Shown here in pieces: positions 26,888-35,960 of a DNA stretch of 57,258 nucleotides. The notes below the pieces were generated by a model, which was not told where the DNA came from, did not search any database, and saw only the letters and a list, made by a program, of their open reading frames with translations. The stretch's first letter is position 1. Each line of letters opens with the position of its first letter. Position numbers and translations under genes: made by a program. Origin of the DNA: Balneatrix alpica DSM 16621 (GTDB lineage: Bacteria; Pseudomonadota; Gammaproteobacteria; Pseudomonadales; Balneatricaceae); contig NZ_JHUZ01000001.1 of the NCBI RefSeq assembly GCF_000619885.1, forward strand, positions 1 through 57,258, given 5' to 3'.

Positions 26888-26948
26888 GTTGTTGATAATC
26901 ATTTTAATGAATGACTGCGAATTATTCTTATTATTTGTACGATGTCAA
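26888..26948 (-). promoter_or_regulatory. fbpA promoter with two Fur-box-like sites
   Basis: On the - strand: TTGACA (26948-26943), 16-nt spacer, AATAAT (26926-26921). A Fur-like 19-mer at 26917-26935 (AATAATAAGAATAATTCGC on the - strand) matches 13 of 19 consensus bases and covers the -10; another at 26888-26906 (GTTGTTGATAATCATTTTA on the + strand) also matches 13 of 19. Repression by Fur with iron is the expected control. Confidence 0.75.
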
Positions 26949-26964
26949 TTCCGTCTTTACTTTT

Positions 26965-27432
26965 TTAGCCAGAAGCTTGATGTAAGTCAGGAGCGAAATA
27001 GCAGGTTAAAACTTCCAGGTTACTAATTAAGTTGGCTTGTGCTTCCGCTTGTTGTCCCGGGCCGTAGAAGGCGAGTAATAAGTGTAGTGTTTGCTGTAAC
27101 CAGTCAAAGCATTGGCGGCGAAAGGCTGCGGAGCGGTCATAGTCGGTACTGGCGGCCATTAAGCTTTCATGTGCCTGCAGCAGGTAATCTTCCTGAGCTT
27201 GAATATCTTCCAGGGTGTGATAGTAGCGTGCTAAGGCCAAGCAGCTTTGCGCATAGGCGGCGACAGGCTCAATTTTTTGGCACGGATAATCTTTGGCATA
27301 GAAAAGACGAAAGGCGGCTTGATAGGCCTGTTCGTAGTGGTCTCGAGCTTGGGGGTATTGGCAAGCAATCAGGGCTTGGTGACCCTGTTGCAGGTGATAA
27401 TGGAAAATACCTTCATCGGCGATACTGGCCAT
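26965..27432 (-). CDS. Uncharacterised helical (TPR-like) protein behind a Fur box
   Basis: A 155-residue soluble protein made of helix pairs: HYHLQQGHQALIACQYPQAR, then AYQAAFRLFYAKDYPC, SCLALARYYHTLEDIQAQED and a leucine-rich C-terminal helix (CFDWLQQTLHLLLAFYG). The rhythm is that of tetratricopeptide repeats and no catalytic motif is visible. It lies between fbpA and an AEC transporter with its own Fur-like promoter, so a role in iron limitation is inferred. The ribosome site GAGGG is only 2 nt from ATG 27432, which may mean weak translation. I do not recognise the family. Confidence 0.72.
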   Translation of the reverse strand: MASIADEGIFHYHLQQGHQALIACQYPQARDHYEQAYQAAFRLFYAKDYPCQKIEPVAAYAQSCLALARYYHTLEDIQAQEDYLLQAHESLMAASTDYDRSAAFRRQCFDWLQQTLHLLLAFYGPGQQAEAQANLISNLEVLTCYFAPDLHQASG

Positions 27433-27477
27433 ATCCCTCTACCTAGCCTGTGAATAGGGAGAGGATATTAATGCAAT

Positions 27478-27492
27478 TAATAATTATTATCA
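27478..27492 (-). promoter_or_regulatory. Strong Fur box upstream of the uncharacterised helical protein gene
   Basis: On the - strand TGATAATAATTATTA matches the 7-1-7 Fur consensus TGATAATNATTATCA at 13 of 14 defined bases. It lies 46-60 nt upstream of the start and overlaps a candidate promoter (TTGATA, 17-nt spacer, TAATAT). Confidence 0.8.
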
Positions 27493-27500
27493 ATTGATGA

Positions 27501-28382
27501 CTAGCCCGTATGTAGAATCCAAGCCAAGGTCAGAGGAATAACGATAAGGCTGCCCAGATTCCCCATCATCACAATGGAGGCCACTTTGCCGGGTTCCTGC
27601 TGATATTGCTCGGCCAGCATGTAGTTGAGTACGGCAGGAGGGAGGGCACCAAACACCAGTAGGTAGTGGAAATGTTCAGCGGGTAATGGCCATAACCACT
27701 GGTAGCTCCAAGCGAGGGCAATACCTGAGGCCGGGCAGGCAATCGCCCCGAGAAGGCCAATTTTCCAGTCACTGAGGTTGACGCTGGTCAGGCGTACTCC
27801 CAAGGTGAACAGCATCAGGGGCACGGCAATTTGTCCCAGCATATCCAAGGGGGTAGCAATTAAGGGGGGAAGCTGCCAACCGGCAAAGCTAAACACTAAA
27901 CCAATCAAGGTGGCTTGAATGATAGACATGCGTAATAGCTGCCAGGGGGAAGTACGAGGATCAAGCAGGTAAATCCCCAGGGTAAAGTGCCAGATCATTT
28001 CGATAATGAATAAAACGATGGCTGCCGGTAGGGCTTGTTCGCCGAAGGCTAACACTAGCAGGGGAATACCCATGTTGCCGGTGTTATTAAACATCATCGG
28101 TGGGATAAAGGTTTTAAAGCGGATACTGGGGAGTAGGCAGAGGGGCAGTAATAACAGCCCCGAGCCCAGCACGACTAAGCTGGCGCCGAGGGAGAGTCCA
28201 GCATAGGCACTCAATTCAAAGTTCTTGCCAGCCAGTACACTGACTAGCAGTGCAGGAACAAACAACTCCATATTGAGCTGATTGGCCACCCTTAAGTCGG
28301 GCTTGCGTGCACGGCCATATAAAAAGCCAACCAACACCACTGCGGCCACGGGTACTACGGTGAGGGCGATACGCTCAAACAT
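27501..28382 (-). CDS. AEC-family (auxin efflux carrier type) transporter
   Basis: A 293-residue inner-membrane protein with about ten hydrophobic helices; the central MFNNTGNMGIPLLVLAFG and the later MLFTLGVRLTS, FGALPPAVLNYMLAEQY are hallmarks of the AEC/malonate-carrier group. These carriers export or import small organic acids; the substrate is not evident. It is transcribed alone, with the Usp terminator upstream. Confidence 0.9.
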   Translation of the reverse strand: MFERIALTVVPVAAVVLVGFLYGRARKPDLRVANQLNMELFVPALLVSVLAGKNFELSAYAGLSLGASLVVLGSGLLLLPLCLLPSIRFKTFIPPMMFNNTGNMGIPLLVLAFGEQALPAAIVLFIIEMIWHFTLGIYLLDPRTSPWQLLRMSIIQATLIGLVFSFAGWQLPPLIATPLDMLGQIAVPLMLFTLGVRLTSVNLSDWKIGLLGAIACPASGIALAWSYQWLWPLPAEHFHYLLVFGALPPAVLNYMLAEQYQQEPGKVASIVMMGNLGSLIVIPLTLAWILHTG

Positions 28383-28410
28383 GCTGCCTCCGGCGTCCGT
28401 TCCAGTCGAG

Positions 28411-28445
28411 TAAAAAAGAGTGCCCCTAGGCGATAGTACTAGGGG
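28411..28445 (-). terminator. Terminator of the chemoreceptor-Usp operon
   Basis: CCCCTAG / CTAGGGG with a 9-nt loop, followed on the - strand by CACTCTTTTTTAC, just after the Usp stop codon. Confidence 0.85.
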
Positions 28446-28462
28446 AACCTAGGCTAAGGTAA

Positions 28463-28939
28463 CTATTCGGTAGGCACCACTAACACAGGAACCTGGGCAT
28501 AGCGCGTGACCTGTTGCGTAGTGTGGCTATGATGACCGCTTTTATTCTGTGCTCCCATCACGATCAAGTCTGCTTGATAGCGCTTGGCGGTATTGAGAAT
28601 GGCATCGGTATGATTCCCTTCGACGACTACAGGTTCAATATCCAACTCAATTATGCCAGGAAGTGCATCCAGCTCTTCTTCACAGAAGGTTTTTACCCGT
28701 TGCAGCATGGTCTGCTGAATATCCTGAATGCCTTCATCGTGGATGCGTTGTAGGGTCTTTTCGTCGACATAGGCACGAATCATCTCCTTGCCAAGCTCAG
28801 CCATGGGCTCGATGGCGTGCAGCATGATAATGCGCGCATTATAGAGCTTGGCCAGGCTGACGGCATGGCGAAAAACAGGGCGGGTATGCTTGCCCAAAGA
28901 GGTGGCGTAGACCAGGGTTTTAATCGCGGGGGCGCTCAT
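28463..28939 (-). CDS. Universal stress protein family
   Basis: A 158-residue single UspA domain: [20 protein letters not shown] at the start, [31 protein letters not shown], then [20 protein letters not shown] and PVLVVPTE. The glycine-rich nucleotide loop is degenerate (no G-x2-G-x9-G-S pattern), so ATP binding is doubtful. Its start overlaps the chemoreceptor stop by ATGA, so it is translationally coupled to the chemoreceptor, an unusual pairing. Confidence 0.9.
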   Translation of the reverse strand: MSAPAIKTLVYATSLGKHTRPVFRHAVSLAKLYNARIIMLHAIEPMAELGKEMIRAYVDEKTLQRIHDEGIQDIQQTMLQRVKTFCEEELDALPGIIELDIEPVVVEGNHTDAILNTAKRYQADLIVMGAQNKSGHHSHTTQQVTRYAQVPVLVVPTE

Positions 28940-30825
28940 GATTGCTCCTTGAGCGTTAATTGGAATTTAGCAGTGAGGGTGCTGAGAGTATGGGTCTGCT
29001 GATCCACCGCATGCACAACCTTGACTAGCTCGCCATAGCGCTGACGGTTTTCGGCCAGGGCATGGGCAATGCCTTCCATATTGGCGGCCATACTGCGGGT
29101 GGTAGTGGCTACTTCTGCCACCGCCTGGCTAATTTGATCACCGGCATCCCGGGTGGATTGCGAGCGCTGCTGGATCTCCCGCACCGCCTGGGTGGCTTCA
29201 GTGCCGAGGGTCCGAACGCGCTGCACCTGCTCCAAGCCCACATTAATAGCCTGTTGTGCGGCCTTGGTTTGATCTTGCAGACTGTGCACGATGTGGGTGA
29301 TTTCCTCAGTAGCCTGTACCGTTTTGGCAGCGAGGTTGCGGACTTCATCGGCGACCACAGCAAAACCACGGCCTGCCTCACCGGCGCGGGCTGCCTCAAT
29401 GGCGGCATTCAGGGCGAGTAGATTGGTTTGACTGGCTAGGCCGTTGATCATATCGATCACCGTGTCGATGCGCTCTGATTGGGTGCCGAGCTCTTGCAAG
29501 CAGCGGTTGGTGTTATCGACGGTTTCGGTAATGCCCCCCAATCCATCAAGCGCCTGAGCAATGACTTTACCGCCATTGTGCGCAACGCTCAGGGCTTCAG
29601 CGGCCACTTCAGTGAGGTTATGAGTCGTACTGCTGACATGCTCAACTGTCGCGGAGATTTCCTCTGTGGCGGAGGCCAATGAGTTCGTTTGATTGCTAAT
29701 TTGGCTATTTTCTTGCGCCATTCGATCCGACAGCTCGGTCACCTGGTGGGTTTGCGTCTGCAAACGCTGAGTGACCTGTACGACCTGTTCAACCAGCGAA
29801 CCTAAGTCTTCACTCATTTGGTTAACAGCTTGACGCATTTGGGTGAACTGATCCTGATGACTAGGCAGCTTGAGACGGTATTGCAGGTTGCCCTGACTGA
29901 CCTCTCCTAAGCCTCTGAGCAAAATATGGACATCTCGACGTACTCCCTGGCCAATCCAGATAATCAGTAAGGTGACGAGCACGGCGACGGCGGCGTTGAC
30001 GCCGATGCTAGCCTGGCGTGCGCGCTGGCTAGCTGTTTCGGCGGCGAGGCGGGCCGGTGGTAGTAGTTGTTCCTGTAATAATGAACGGCTAGCTGCGATT
30101 TGATCTAACAGGGTCTGACGTGTGCTTTGCAGATGTTGGTTGGCTTGGTTGAGGGCTGCGGCTTGTTCAGTGAGTTTGGCAAGGGATTGCTGATACAAGG
30201 GAATGCTGTCGCCGAAGTGATCCAGAAAATCCATTTCTTTCACATGTTCAATAAAACCTTGCATGGCTTCTTGTAAGGCTTGGCCGGTAGCGGGGTTGAA
30301 CTCCAATAAATAGTCTTTTTCCAGCTTGCGTACTTCGGTAAAGCGAGCGGCGAGCATACTGAAAATTGAGGCCTTTTCTTCTAAGGCTGCCGCTTGTTGC
30401 TCCACCTGCTGACGTTGGCCTCCACCGCTCATACCCAGTTGACTGCGGGCGGCCAGTTGCTGCTCGAAGCTGAGTTGGTAATTTTGCAGCTGTTGCTGCA
30501 ACTGTTGTAGCTGTCCTGCGAGTATGGTTGAAGGGCTTTGCTGTTGCAGCTGGCCCAGTTGCTGTTGCTGCTGTTGGCTCCAGCTTTGCAGTTCTGCTAT
30601 CAACTCATCGGCTTGACGCTGGCGTGCCTTAGCTTCTTGACTGAGCAAATCCAGGCGTAGATTGAGCAGTGATTCGCCACTGCTGGCATACCAGTTAAGC
30701 ACCGTGGCGGACTGGCTCTGGGCAGTGCTACTCCAGAGGGTAACCAGTGTGGAGAGCCCCACTCCTAGTAGGGCAATGAACACGATCAAAAACAGTTTAC
30801 GTTTGAAAGCCATCTCAATTTGCAT
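28936..30825 (-). CDS. Methyl-accepting chemotaxis protein, HBM-like sensor
   Basis: About 629 residues: a membrane helix (about 10-30), a long helical periplasmic sensor (about 35-275) with glutamine-rich coiled coils and [15 protein letters not shown], the pattern of helical bimodular (HBM) domains that often sense organic acids, a second membrane helix (about 280-300), a HAMP domain ([20 protein letters not shown]) and the signalling domain with the conserved tip [20 protein letters not shown] and [13 protein letters not shown] 30825 has AGGGG upstream; the ATG at 30864 lies before it. Given lactate/pyruvate genes beside it, an acid ligand is plausible. Confidence 0.92.
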   Translation of the reverse strand: MQIEMAFKRKLFLIVFIALLGVGLSTLVTLWSSTAQSQSATVLNWYASSGESLLNLRLDLLSQEAKARQRQADELIAELQSWSQQQQQQLGQLQQQSPSTILAGQLQQLQQQLQNYQLSFEQQLAARSQLGMSGGGQRQQVEQQAAALEEKASIFSMLAARFTEVRKLEKDYLLEFNPATGQALQEAMQGFIEHVKEMDFLDHFGDSIPLYQQSLAKLTEQAAALNQANQHLQSTRQTLLDQIAASRSLLQEQLLPPARLAAETASQRARQASIGVNAAVAVLVTLLIIWIGQGVRRDVHILLRGLGEVSQGNLQYRLKLPSHQDQFTQMRQAVNQMSEDLGSLVEQVVQVTQRLQTQTHQVTELSDRMAQENSQISNQTNSLASATEEISATVEHVSSTTHNLTEVAAEALSVAHNGGKVIAQALDGLGGITETVDNTNRCLQELGTQSERIDTVIDMINGLASQTNLLALNAAIEAARAGEAGRGFAVVADEVRNLAAKTVQATEEITHIVHSLQDQTKAAQQAINVGLEQVQRVRTLGTEATQAVREIQQRSQSTRDAGDQISQAVAEVATTTRSMAANMEGIAHALAENRQRYGELVKVVHAVDQQTHTLSTLTAKFQLTLKEQS

Positions 30826-30864
30826 AGGACAACCCCTGTTATTGTTGTTATTAACCTCATGCAT

Positions 30865-30881
30865 GCCCGGCTAGGCCGGGC
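30865..30881 (-). terminator. Short hairpin between the D-lactate-type dehydrogenase and chemoreceptor genes
   Basis: GCCCGGC-N3-GCCGGGC lies 15 nt after the dehydrogenase stop codon. There is no T-tract, so it may only pause transcription or protect the mRNA end. Confidence 0.45.
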
Positions 30882-30896
30882 GCTGATTAGTTAGTG

Positions 30897-33722
30897 CTAT
30901 TTTTTAGCTTTGCTACAGCGATCTACCAAGTAGAAAATCGATTTGTAATCCACCTGGCTGTGATGACTGAGGCCTATTTCGCAGGTACGGCTGGTGGAGA
31001 AGCCTTCATGGCAGCCGCTGGGTACCTGGGCGGCAAGATGGCGCAGTGCTGAGGCATTCAGTTCTGGGGTGGAGAACCCCTTGTCACCGGCAAAACCACA
31101 GCAGCTGATATGTTCTGGAATCACCACCTGTTTGGCACAACGCTTGGCAATATTAACCAGCTTGTCTGCGACCCCCATGCGAGTAGCGCTACAGGTAATA
31201 TGCAGCATGACTGGCTCCTCAACAGGGCTGAATTCTAATTCAGGGGCGAGCACATCGTGGACAAAGGCGATCGGGTCATACAGCTTCAGGCGTACATCAA
31301 GCTGGCTGAGCATGCGTAATGCACAGGGACTGGTATCCAACAAAATAGGGTATTCGCCGTAGTTGGAGGCTGTCAGTAAGGCGGCGGTGACTTCCTGGCG
31401 TTTTTGCTCGGCTTGCTCAAACATGCCTTTGCTTTCAAAGGGCATGCCACAACAAAGCGCGGCAAGGTTGTCAGGGTATAGCAGGCGATAGCCGGCTTTA
31501 TGGATCAAGCGCTCCGTTTGCTCCAGCAAGGACTCTGGATTACTGCTTTGGGCACTGGGACCAAGGTTGCGCGTAGCGCAGCTGGGGAAGTACACGACCG
31601 TGCGTCCCGGTGCTGCCACATCAGAGCGTGGCTGGTAGCTGACGGCGGTGGGCATGCTGGGGCTCCAGTAACCAATCATGCCGGCTGTCATCCGCTTGAG
31701 TAAGCGAGCGCCGACACTCATGCTTTTATCGCCTAGCAGGCGCCGGGCAAAGTGGGCACTGCGCAAGGTTAAGCGGGTGGCGCGGGTCAGGCCGGCAAAG
31801 TGCTCTGCGCACCATTGGGCTTTGCCTTGGTGGGCGGCATTCTGGCGTGAGCGGATCAAGCGGGTCAGGTCACCGGTATTGATACCGACCGGACAGGCGG
31901 TGGAGCACAGGCCGCAGGCGGCACAGGTGTCTGTGCCTTGGTAGCGGTATTCTTGTTCTAATTGGGCTAAACGAGCGGGGTCTTCACCACTGCGCTTCAA
32001 CCGGGCTATTTCGCGCCAGATTACAATGCGTTGGCGTGGGCTTAAGGTCAGGGCGCGGGAAGGGCAGCTGGGCTCACAAAAGCCACACTCAATGCACTTG
32101 TCGACCAGCTCCTCGGCGGGGGGCAGGGGTTTCAGGTTTTCCAGGTGCACCCGAGGGTTAGCATTGAGAATCACGCCGGGGTTGAGCAGGTTTTGCGGAT
32201 CAAGTAATTGCTTGATCTGCTGCATCAGGGCGTAGCCTTCTGTTCCCCATTCTTTTTCGACAAAGGGAGCCATATTGCGGCCAGTGCCGTGTTCGGCTTT
32301 GAGTGAGCCATCGTATTTATCCACTACCAGGGTGGCGACGTCTTCCATCAATCCTTCATAGCGATCCACTTCGGCCTGGGTATCGAAGCTCTGGGTGAAG
32401 ACAAAGTGCAGATTGCCCTCTAGCGCGTGTCCGAAAATCAGCGCTTCATGGTAGTGCCATTTAATAAATAGTTGGTGCAAATCCTGTACTGCTTCAGCCA
32501 GACGGGGCACTGGGAAGGCCACATCTTCAATAATCACGGTGGTTCCCGTAAGGCGGACAGCACCCACGGCAGGGAATAGTCCCTTACGAATCGCCCAATA
32601 TTGATTATAAACAGAGGCTTGGTCACTAAACTGAATGGGCTCGATGGGGGTTAGCTGAGCATCCGCCAATGTTTGGCTGATCTGCTCGACTTGTTGCCAG
32701 AGTGTGCTGGCATCCGGGGCGCGGGTTTCGACCAGTAAGGCAGCGGCGTCCTCCCCTAGCTCGCTGACAAAGGCAGGCATGCCGGGCTTGCTGGCCACAG
32801 AGGCTAAGCCTGCCCGATCCATCAGCTCGACAGCAGACACAGGGGTGTTTTTCAAGACGGCTACAGCTTGGCAGGTGGCCTCCAGGTTATCGAAAAAGAT
32901 CAGCGCTGAGGCTTTGTGAGGATGTTCATCGACGGTCTTGTAGGTGATCTCAGCGATAAAGCCCAAGGTGCCTTCGGAGCCAATCATCAAGTGCTGGAGA
33001 ATATCGATAGGGTCGCTATAGTCCACCAGGGCGTTGAGTGCATAGCCAGTGGTGTTTTTGAGGCGGTATTTATGACGAATACGCGCTGCCAAGGCTTCAT
33101 TATTGCGGGTTTGTTGCGCTAACTGGTTCAGGTGCTGCAATAGGGCTGCATGGGATACGGCAAACGCTTGACGACTTTGCTGATCCGCTGTGTCGAGGTA
33201 GGTACCATCAGCCAGGACGAGCTTCATGCTGTCGAGGGTGCGATAGGAATTGTGTGCGGTGCCACAGCACATACCGCTGGCATTGTTGGCAGCGATCCCC
33301 CCAATCATGGCGGCATTAATCGACGCAGGATCGGGGCCGATTTTTTTCTTAAAGGGCGCTAAATACTTATTTGCCTGGGCGCCAATGACACCAGGTTGCA
33401 GGCTGATGCGTGCTCCCTGTTCATGGATGCGGTGCCCCTTCCAGTTGTCGCCTAGCAAAATCAGGATGGAGTCCGTAATCGCTTGTCCCGAGAGGCTGGT
33501 TCCTGCTGCGCGGAAGGTGACAGGCAGGCCAAACTGATGGGTAATGGCTAGTACCTGTTGCAGCTCCTGCACGGACTCGATTCTGACAATTATCTGTGGA
33601 ATTAAGCGATAGAAACTGGCATCGGTTCCATAAGCCAAATTGTGCAAGGGATCGTCGAACAAACGCTCAGCCGGAATCACAGCGGCCAGGGCTTGGTGGC
33701 AGGCACGGTATTGGGGTTTCAT
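30897..33722 (-). CDS. FAD- and Fe-S-binding D-2-hydroxyacid (D-lactate-type) dehydrogenase
   Basis: A 941-residue fusion. The N-terminal half is a vanillyl-alcohol-oxidase-fold FAD domain (TFRAAGTSLSGQAITDS, GGIAANNASGMCCGT, GSEGTLGFI, EHGTGRN). The C-terminal half has two 4Fe-4S ferredoxin clusters (CIECGFCEPSCPSR and CAACGLCSTACPVG) and two CCG domains (CCGMPFESKG and SCCGFAGDKG). This Dld-II/YdiJ type oxidises D-lactate or similar hydroxyacids and passes electrons to quinone at the membrane. ATG 33722 is used; the frame extends to a TTG at 33749. It follows the TRAP operon on the same strand but after a terminator, so it is separately transcribed. D-2-hydroxyglutarate or glycolate are alternative substrates. 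Confidence 0.88.
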   Translation of the reverse strand: MKPQYRACHQALAAVIPAERLFDDPLHNLAYGTDASFYRLIPQIIVRIESVQELQQVLAITHQFGLPVTFRAAGTSLSGQAITDSILILLGDNWKGHRIHEQGARISLQPGVIGAQANKYLAPFKKKIGPDPASINAAMIGGIAANNASGMCCGTAHNSYRTLDSMKLVLADGTYLDTADQQSRQAFAVSHAALLQHLNQLAQQTRNNEALAARIRHKYRLKNTTGYALNALVDYSDPIDILQHLMIGSEGTLGFIAEITYKTVDEHPHKASALIFFDNLEATCQAVAVLKNTPVSAVELMDRAGLASVASKPGMPAFVSELGEDAAALLVETRAPDASTLWQQVEQISQTLADAQLTPIEPIQFSDQASVYNQYWAIRKGLFPAVGAVRLTGTTVIIEDVAFPVPRLAEAVQDLHQLFIKWHYHEALIFGHALEGNLHFVFTQSFDTQAEVDRYEGLMEDVATLVVDKYDGSLKAEHGTGRNMAPFVEKEWGTEGYALMQQIKQLLDPQNLLNPGVILNANPRVHLENLKPLPPAEELVDKCIECGFCEPSCPSRALTLSPRQRIVIWREIARLKRSGEDPARLAQLEQEYRYQGTDTCAACGLCSTACPVGINTGDLTRLIRSRQNAAHQGKAQWCAEHFAGLTRATRLTLRSAHFARRLLGDKSMSVGARLLKRMTAGMIGYWSPSMPTAVSYQPRSDVAAPGRTVVYFPSCATRNLGPSAQSSNPESLLEQTERLIHKAGYRLLYPDNLAALCCGMPFESKGMFEQAEQKRQEVTAALLTASNYGEYPILLDTSPCALRMLSQLDVRLKLYDPIAFVHDVLAPELEFSPVEEPVMLHITCSATRMGVADKLVNIAKRCAKQVVIPEHISCCGFAGDKGFSTPELNASALRHLAAQVPSGCHEGFSTSRTCEIGLSHHSQVDYKSIFYLVDRCSKAKK

Positions 33723-33922
33723 CGATGTCTTCTCACAGTTAAAGCTCAAATAGCTTTATGTTGTCATCACATTGCTATAGGTCAGTCTGGGTGGACGCAC
33801 TGTGCGGCCAGCCGTTTCCCTGCGCTGCTGTTATTGTTGCTGTTATTGCGCCAGTGAATCCTTGTCCTGGAGCCTGCGTACAGGGTTGGAGTGGCGGGCG
33901 CAGTGGCCGCGCCCGCCTGAAG

Positions 33923-33947
33923 AAAAAAGGGGGAGGGTTAATCCCCC
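33923..33947 (-). terminator. Terminator of the TRAP transporter operon
   Basis: On the - strand GGGGGA-N7-TCCCCC is followed by TTTTTT, right after the dctM stop. A second GC-rich inverted repeat (GGCGGGCGC / GCGCCCGCC, 33893-33917) lies beyond it. Confidence 0.85.
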
Positions 33948-33954
33948 TCAAGGG

Positions 33955-35343
33955 CTACTTGGCATAGGTTTGCGCAGGTAACCAAACGACCAAATCAGGC
34001 CACACCACCAACAGCAACAAAGCAATCAGCTGGATGATGATGAAGGGAATGACACCCTTATAGATTTCTACCAGTTTGATAGTGGGAGGGCAGACTCCCT
34101 TTAGGTAGAACAATGAGAAGCCTACCGGAGGAGTGAGGAAAGAGGTCTGCAGGGTCATGGCCACCAGCATGACAAACCACACCAACTCAGGGTTATCGAC
34201 TACCCCATAGCCATCAATATCGATTCCCAAGGCTTTAACGACAGGCGCCAGCAAGGGGAGGACGATCAGTGTGATTTCAATCCAGTCAAGGAAGAAGCCG
34301 AGTATGAAAATCACCCCGAGAATAAAGGCAATAATGCCGTAGGTGCCAAAGGGTAAGCCGGTAAGGAAGGACTCGATCAGCTCGTCACCTCCCAGTTCAC
34401 GCATAACCAGGGAGAAGCAAGTGGCACCGATAAAGATGGCAAAGATATAAGCTGTGGTATTAAAGGAGCCTTTAATCACATCTTTCAAAACGTCGAAGTT
34501 CAGGCGTTTGTTGTACCAAGCCAACAAAGTAGCCCCAAGTGCACCTACCCCTGAGGCCTCGGTGGGAGTGGCAATACCAACGAAGATTGAGCCTAGTACC
34601 ATCACGATCAAAGCCAAAGTAGGCAGGGTGCTCTTAAAGACTTTGAGTACGGTCCAAATGGTGACAGGTTTGGCGTCTTTGGGAAGTGGCGCGGATTTGG
34701 GCGAAACGATACCGACTCCGGCAATATAAATAATGTAGAAGGCCCCCAGCATGAGCCCAGGAATCACCGCCCCCATAAACAGATCACCAACCGATAAGGC
34801 CAGCTGATCCGCCATGATAACCAGCATGATAGAGGGGGGGATTAAGATGCCCAGGGTGCCAGCGGAGGCGATGGTGCCAAGCGCCAAGGGACGACTGTAG
34901 CCCTGCGCTAACATGGCAGGGAGCGACATCACTGCCAGCAACACCACAGAGGCACCGACAATGCCGGTAGAAGCGGCGAGAATAATGCCGATGGTGGTGA
35001 CTGTAATGGCAAGGCCACCACGGACTTTGCCAAAGAGTTCTTGCATGGACTCCATCAGTTTTTCTGCCACGCCGGACTTGTCCAGCATGATGCCCATAAA
35101 GATGAACATCGGCAGCGCCACCAAAATCCAGTTATCCATGATCTTGTAGAGACGGTTAACCACCAGACCCAGGGTGAGGTAGTCAATACCGGTAATGGTG
35201 TCGAAGTAGATATCCGACAGATAGCCTAAGCCGGCAAAAATGACCCCAACTCCGCCCAAAATCCAGGCGACGGGGATGCCGGTAAACAATAGAACAATAA
35301 AACTTAAGAACATCCCTATTACGAGGATTTCATTGGCTTCCAT
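33955..35343 (-). CDS. TRAP transporter large permease (DctM)
   Basis: A 462-residue inner-membrane protein with about twelve helices; the family strings IPVAWILGGVGVIFAGLGYL, FIFMGIMLDKSGVAEKLMES, STGIVGASVVLLAVMSLPAM, ILIPPSIMLVIMADQ and FLDWIEITLIVLPLL are present. It forms the sodium-coupled transport channel with DctQ. The C-terminus SFLTPPVGFSLFYLKGVCPP is normal. It starts 3 nt after the DctQ stop. Confidence 0.95.
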   Translation of the reverse strand: MEANEILVIGMFLSFIVLLFTGIPVAWILGGVGVIFAGLGYLSDIYFDTITGIDYLTLGLVVNRLYKIMDNWILVALPMFIFMGIMLDKSGVAEKLMESMQELFGKVRGGLAITVTTIGIILAASTGIVGASVVLLAVMSLPAMLAQGYSRPLALGTIASAGTLGILIPPSIMLVIMADQLALSVGDLFMGAVIPGLMLGAFYIIYIAGVGIVSPKSAPLPKDAKPVTIWTVLKVFKSTLPTLALIVMVLGSIFVGIATPTEASGVGALGATLLAWYNKRLNFDVLKDVIKGSFNTTAYIFAIFIGATCFSLVMRELGGDELIESFLTGLPFGTYGIIAFILGVIFILGFFLDWIEITLIVLPLLAPVVKALGIDIDGYGVVDNPELVWFVMLVAMTLQTSFLTPPVGFSLFYLKGVCPPTIKLVEIYKGVIPFIIIQLIALLLLVVWPDLVVWLPAQTYAK

Positions 35344-35346
35344 CGA

Positions 35347-35877
35347 TTATTCTCCGCGCTTGAGCAGTACAACTTCACGAATCAAACGTGACACCATCGC
35401 CAGTGCTAAATAGGCCACGCTAACCGGCATCACCGCTTTAATTGCCCAGCGATAGGGCAGGCCGGAGGGAGCGCTGGAGCGCTCATCAATGCGCCAAGAG
35501 TCCGCCACGAAATCGAGACTGTGATCGAAGACCACATATAAAAAGGGCAAAGCGAAGACAACGATGGCAAAGATTTCCACAATACGTTTCGTACGTTGAC
35601 GGAAGTTGCTGTAGAGCAAATCGACACGGACATGAGAGTCAGTGACTTGGGCATAGGCCATGCCAAACATCACCCCTATGGCGTAGAGGTGCCATTGCAG
35701 TTCTTCCAGCGCGATTAACCCGCTGGAAAATCCTTTGCGCAAAGTAACCTGGAGCACAATAACAGCCACCAGGAGGACGTAGACCCAGGCAATACAGAGG
35801 CCACTACGACGGATAAATCCATCAATAGCATCAGCAATAGCAACCCTGGGTTGGGCTTGTTCTTGGGTAGGGGTCAC
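35347..35877 (-). CDS. TRAP transporter small permease (DctQ)
   Basis: A 176-residue protein with four membrane helices; LEELQWHLYAIGVMFGMAYA and DSHVRVDLLYSNFRQRTKRI are typical of DctQ subunits. It lies between the binding protein and DctM genes in the usual P-Q-M order. Confidence 0.93.
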   Translation of the reverse strand: MTPTQEQAQPRVAIADAIDGFIRRSGLCIAWVYVLLVAVIVLQVTLRKGFSSGLIALEELQWHLYAIGVMFGMAYAQVTDSHVRVDLLYSNFRQRTKRIVEIFAIVVFALPFLYVVFDHSLDFVADSWRIDERSSAPSGLPYRWAIKAVMPVSVAYLALAMVSRLIREVVLLKRGE

Positions 35878-35960
35878 GATGGGGTCCCTCTGAATACTAC
35901 GGGTATTGGCAAATCAGGCACCCCGGGAGGTGCCTGATTGGTCAGACCAAATATAAGGCC

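Noticed and set aside
33750-33954. Possible small gene between the dehydrogenase and dctM
   Set aside because: The only open frames are Ala/Gly/Arg-rich, lack ribosome sites and run through the terminator hairpins.
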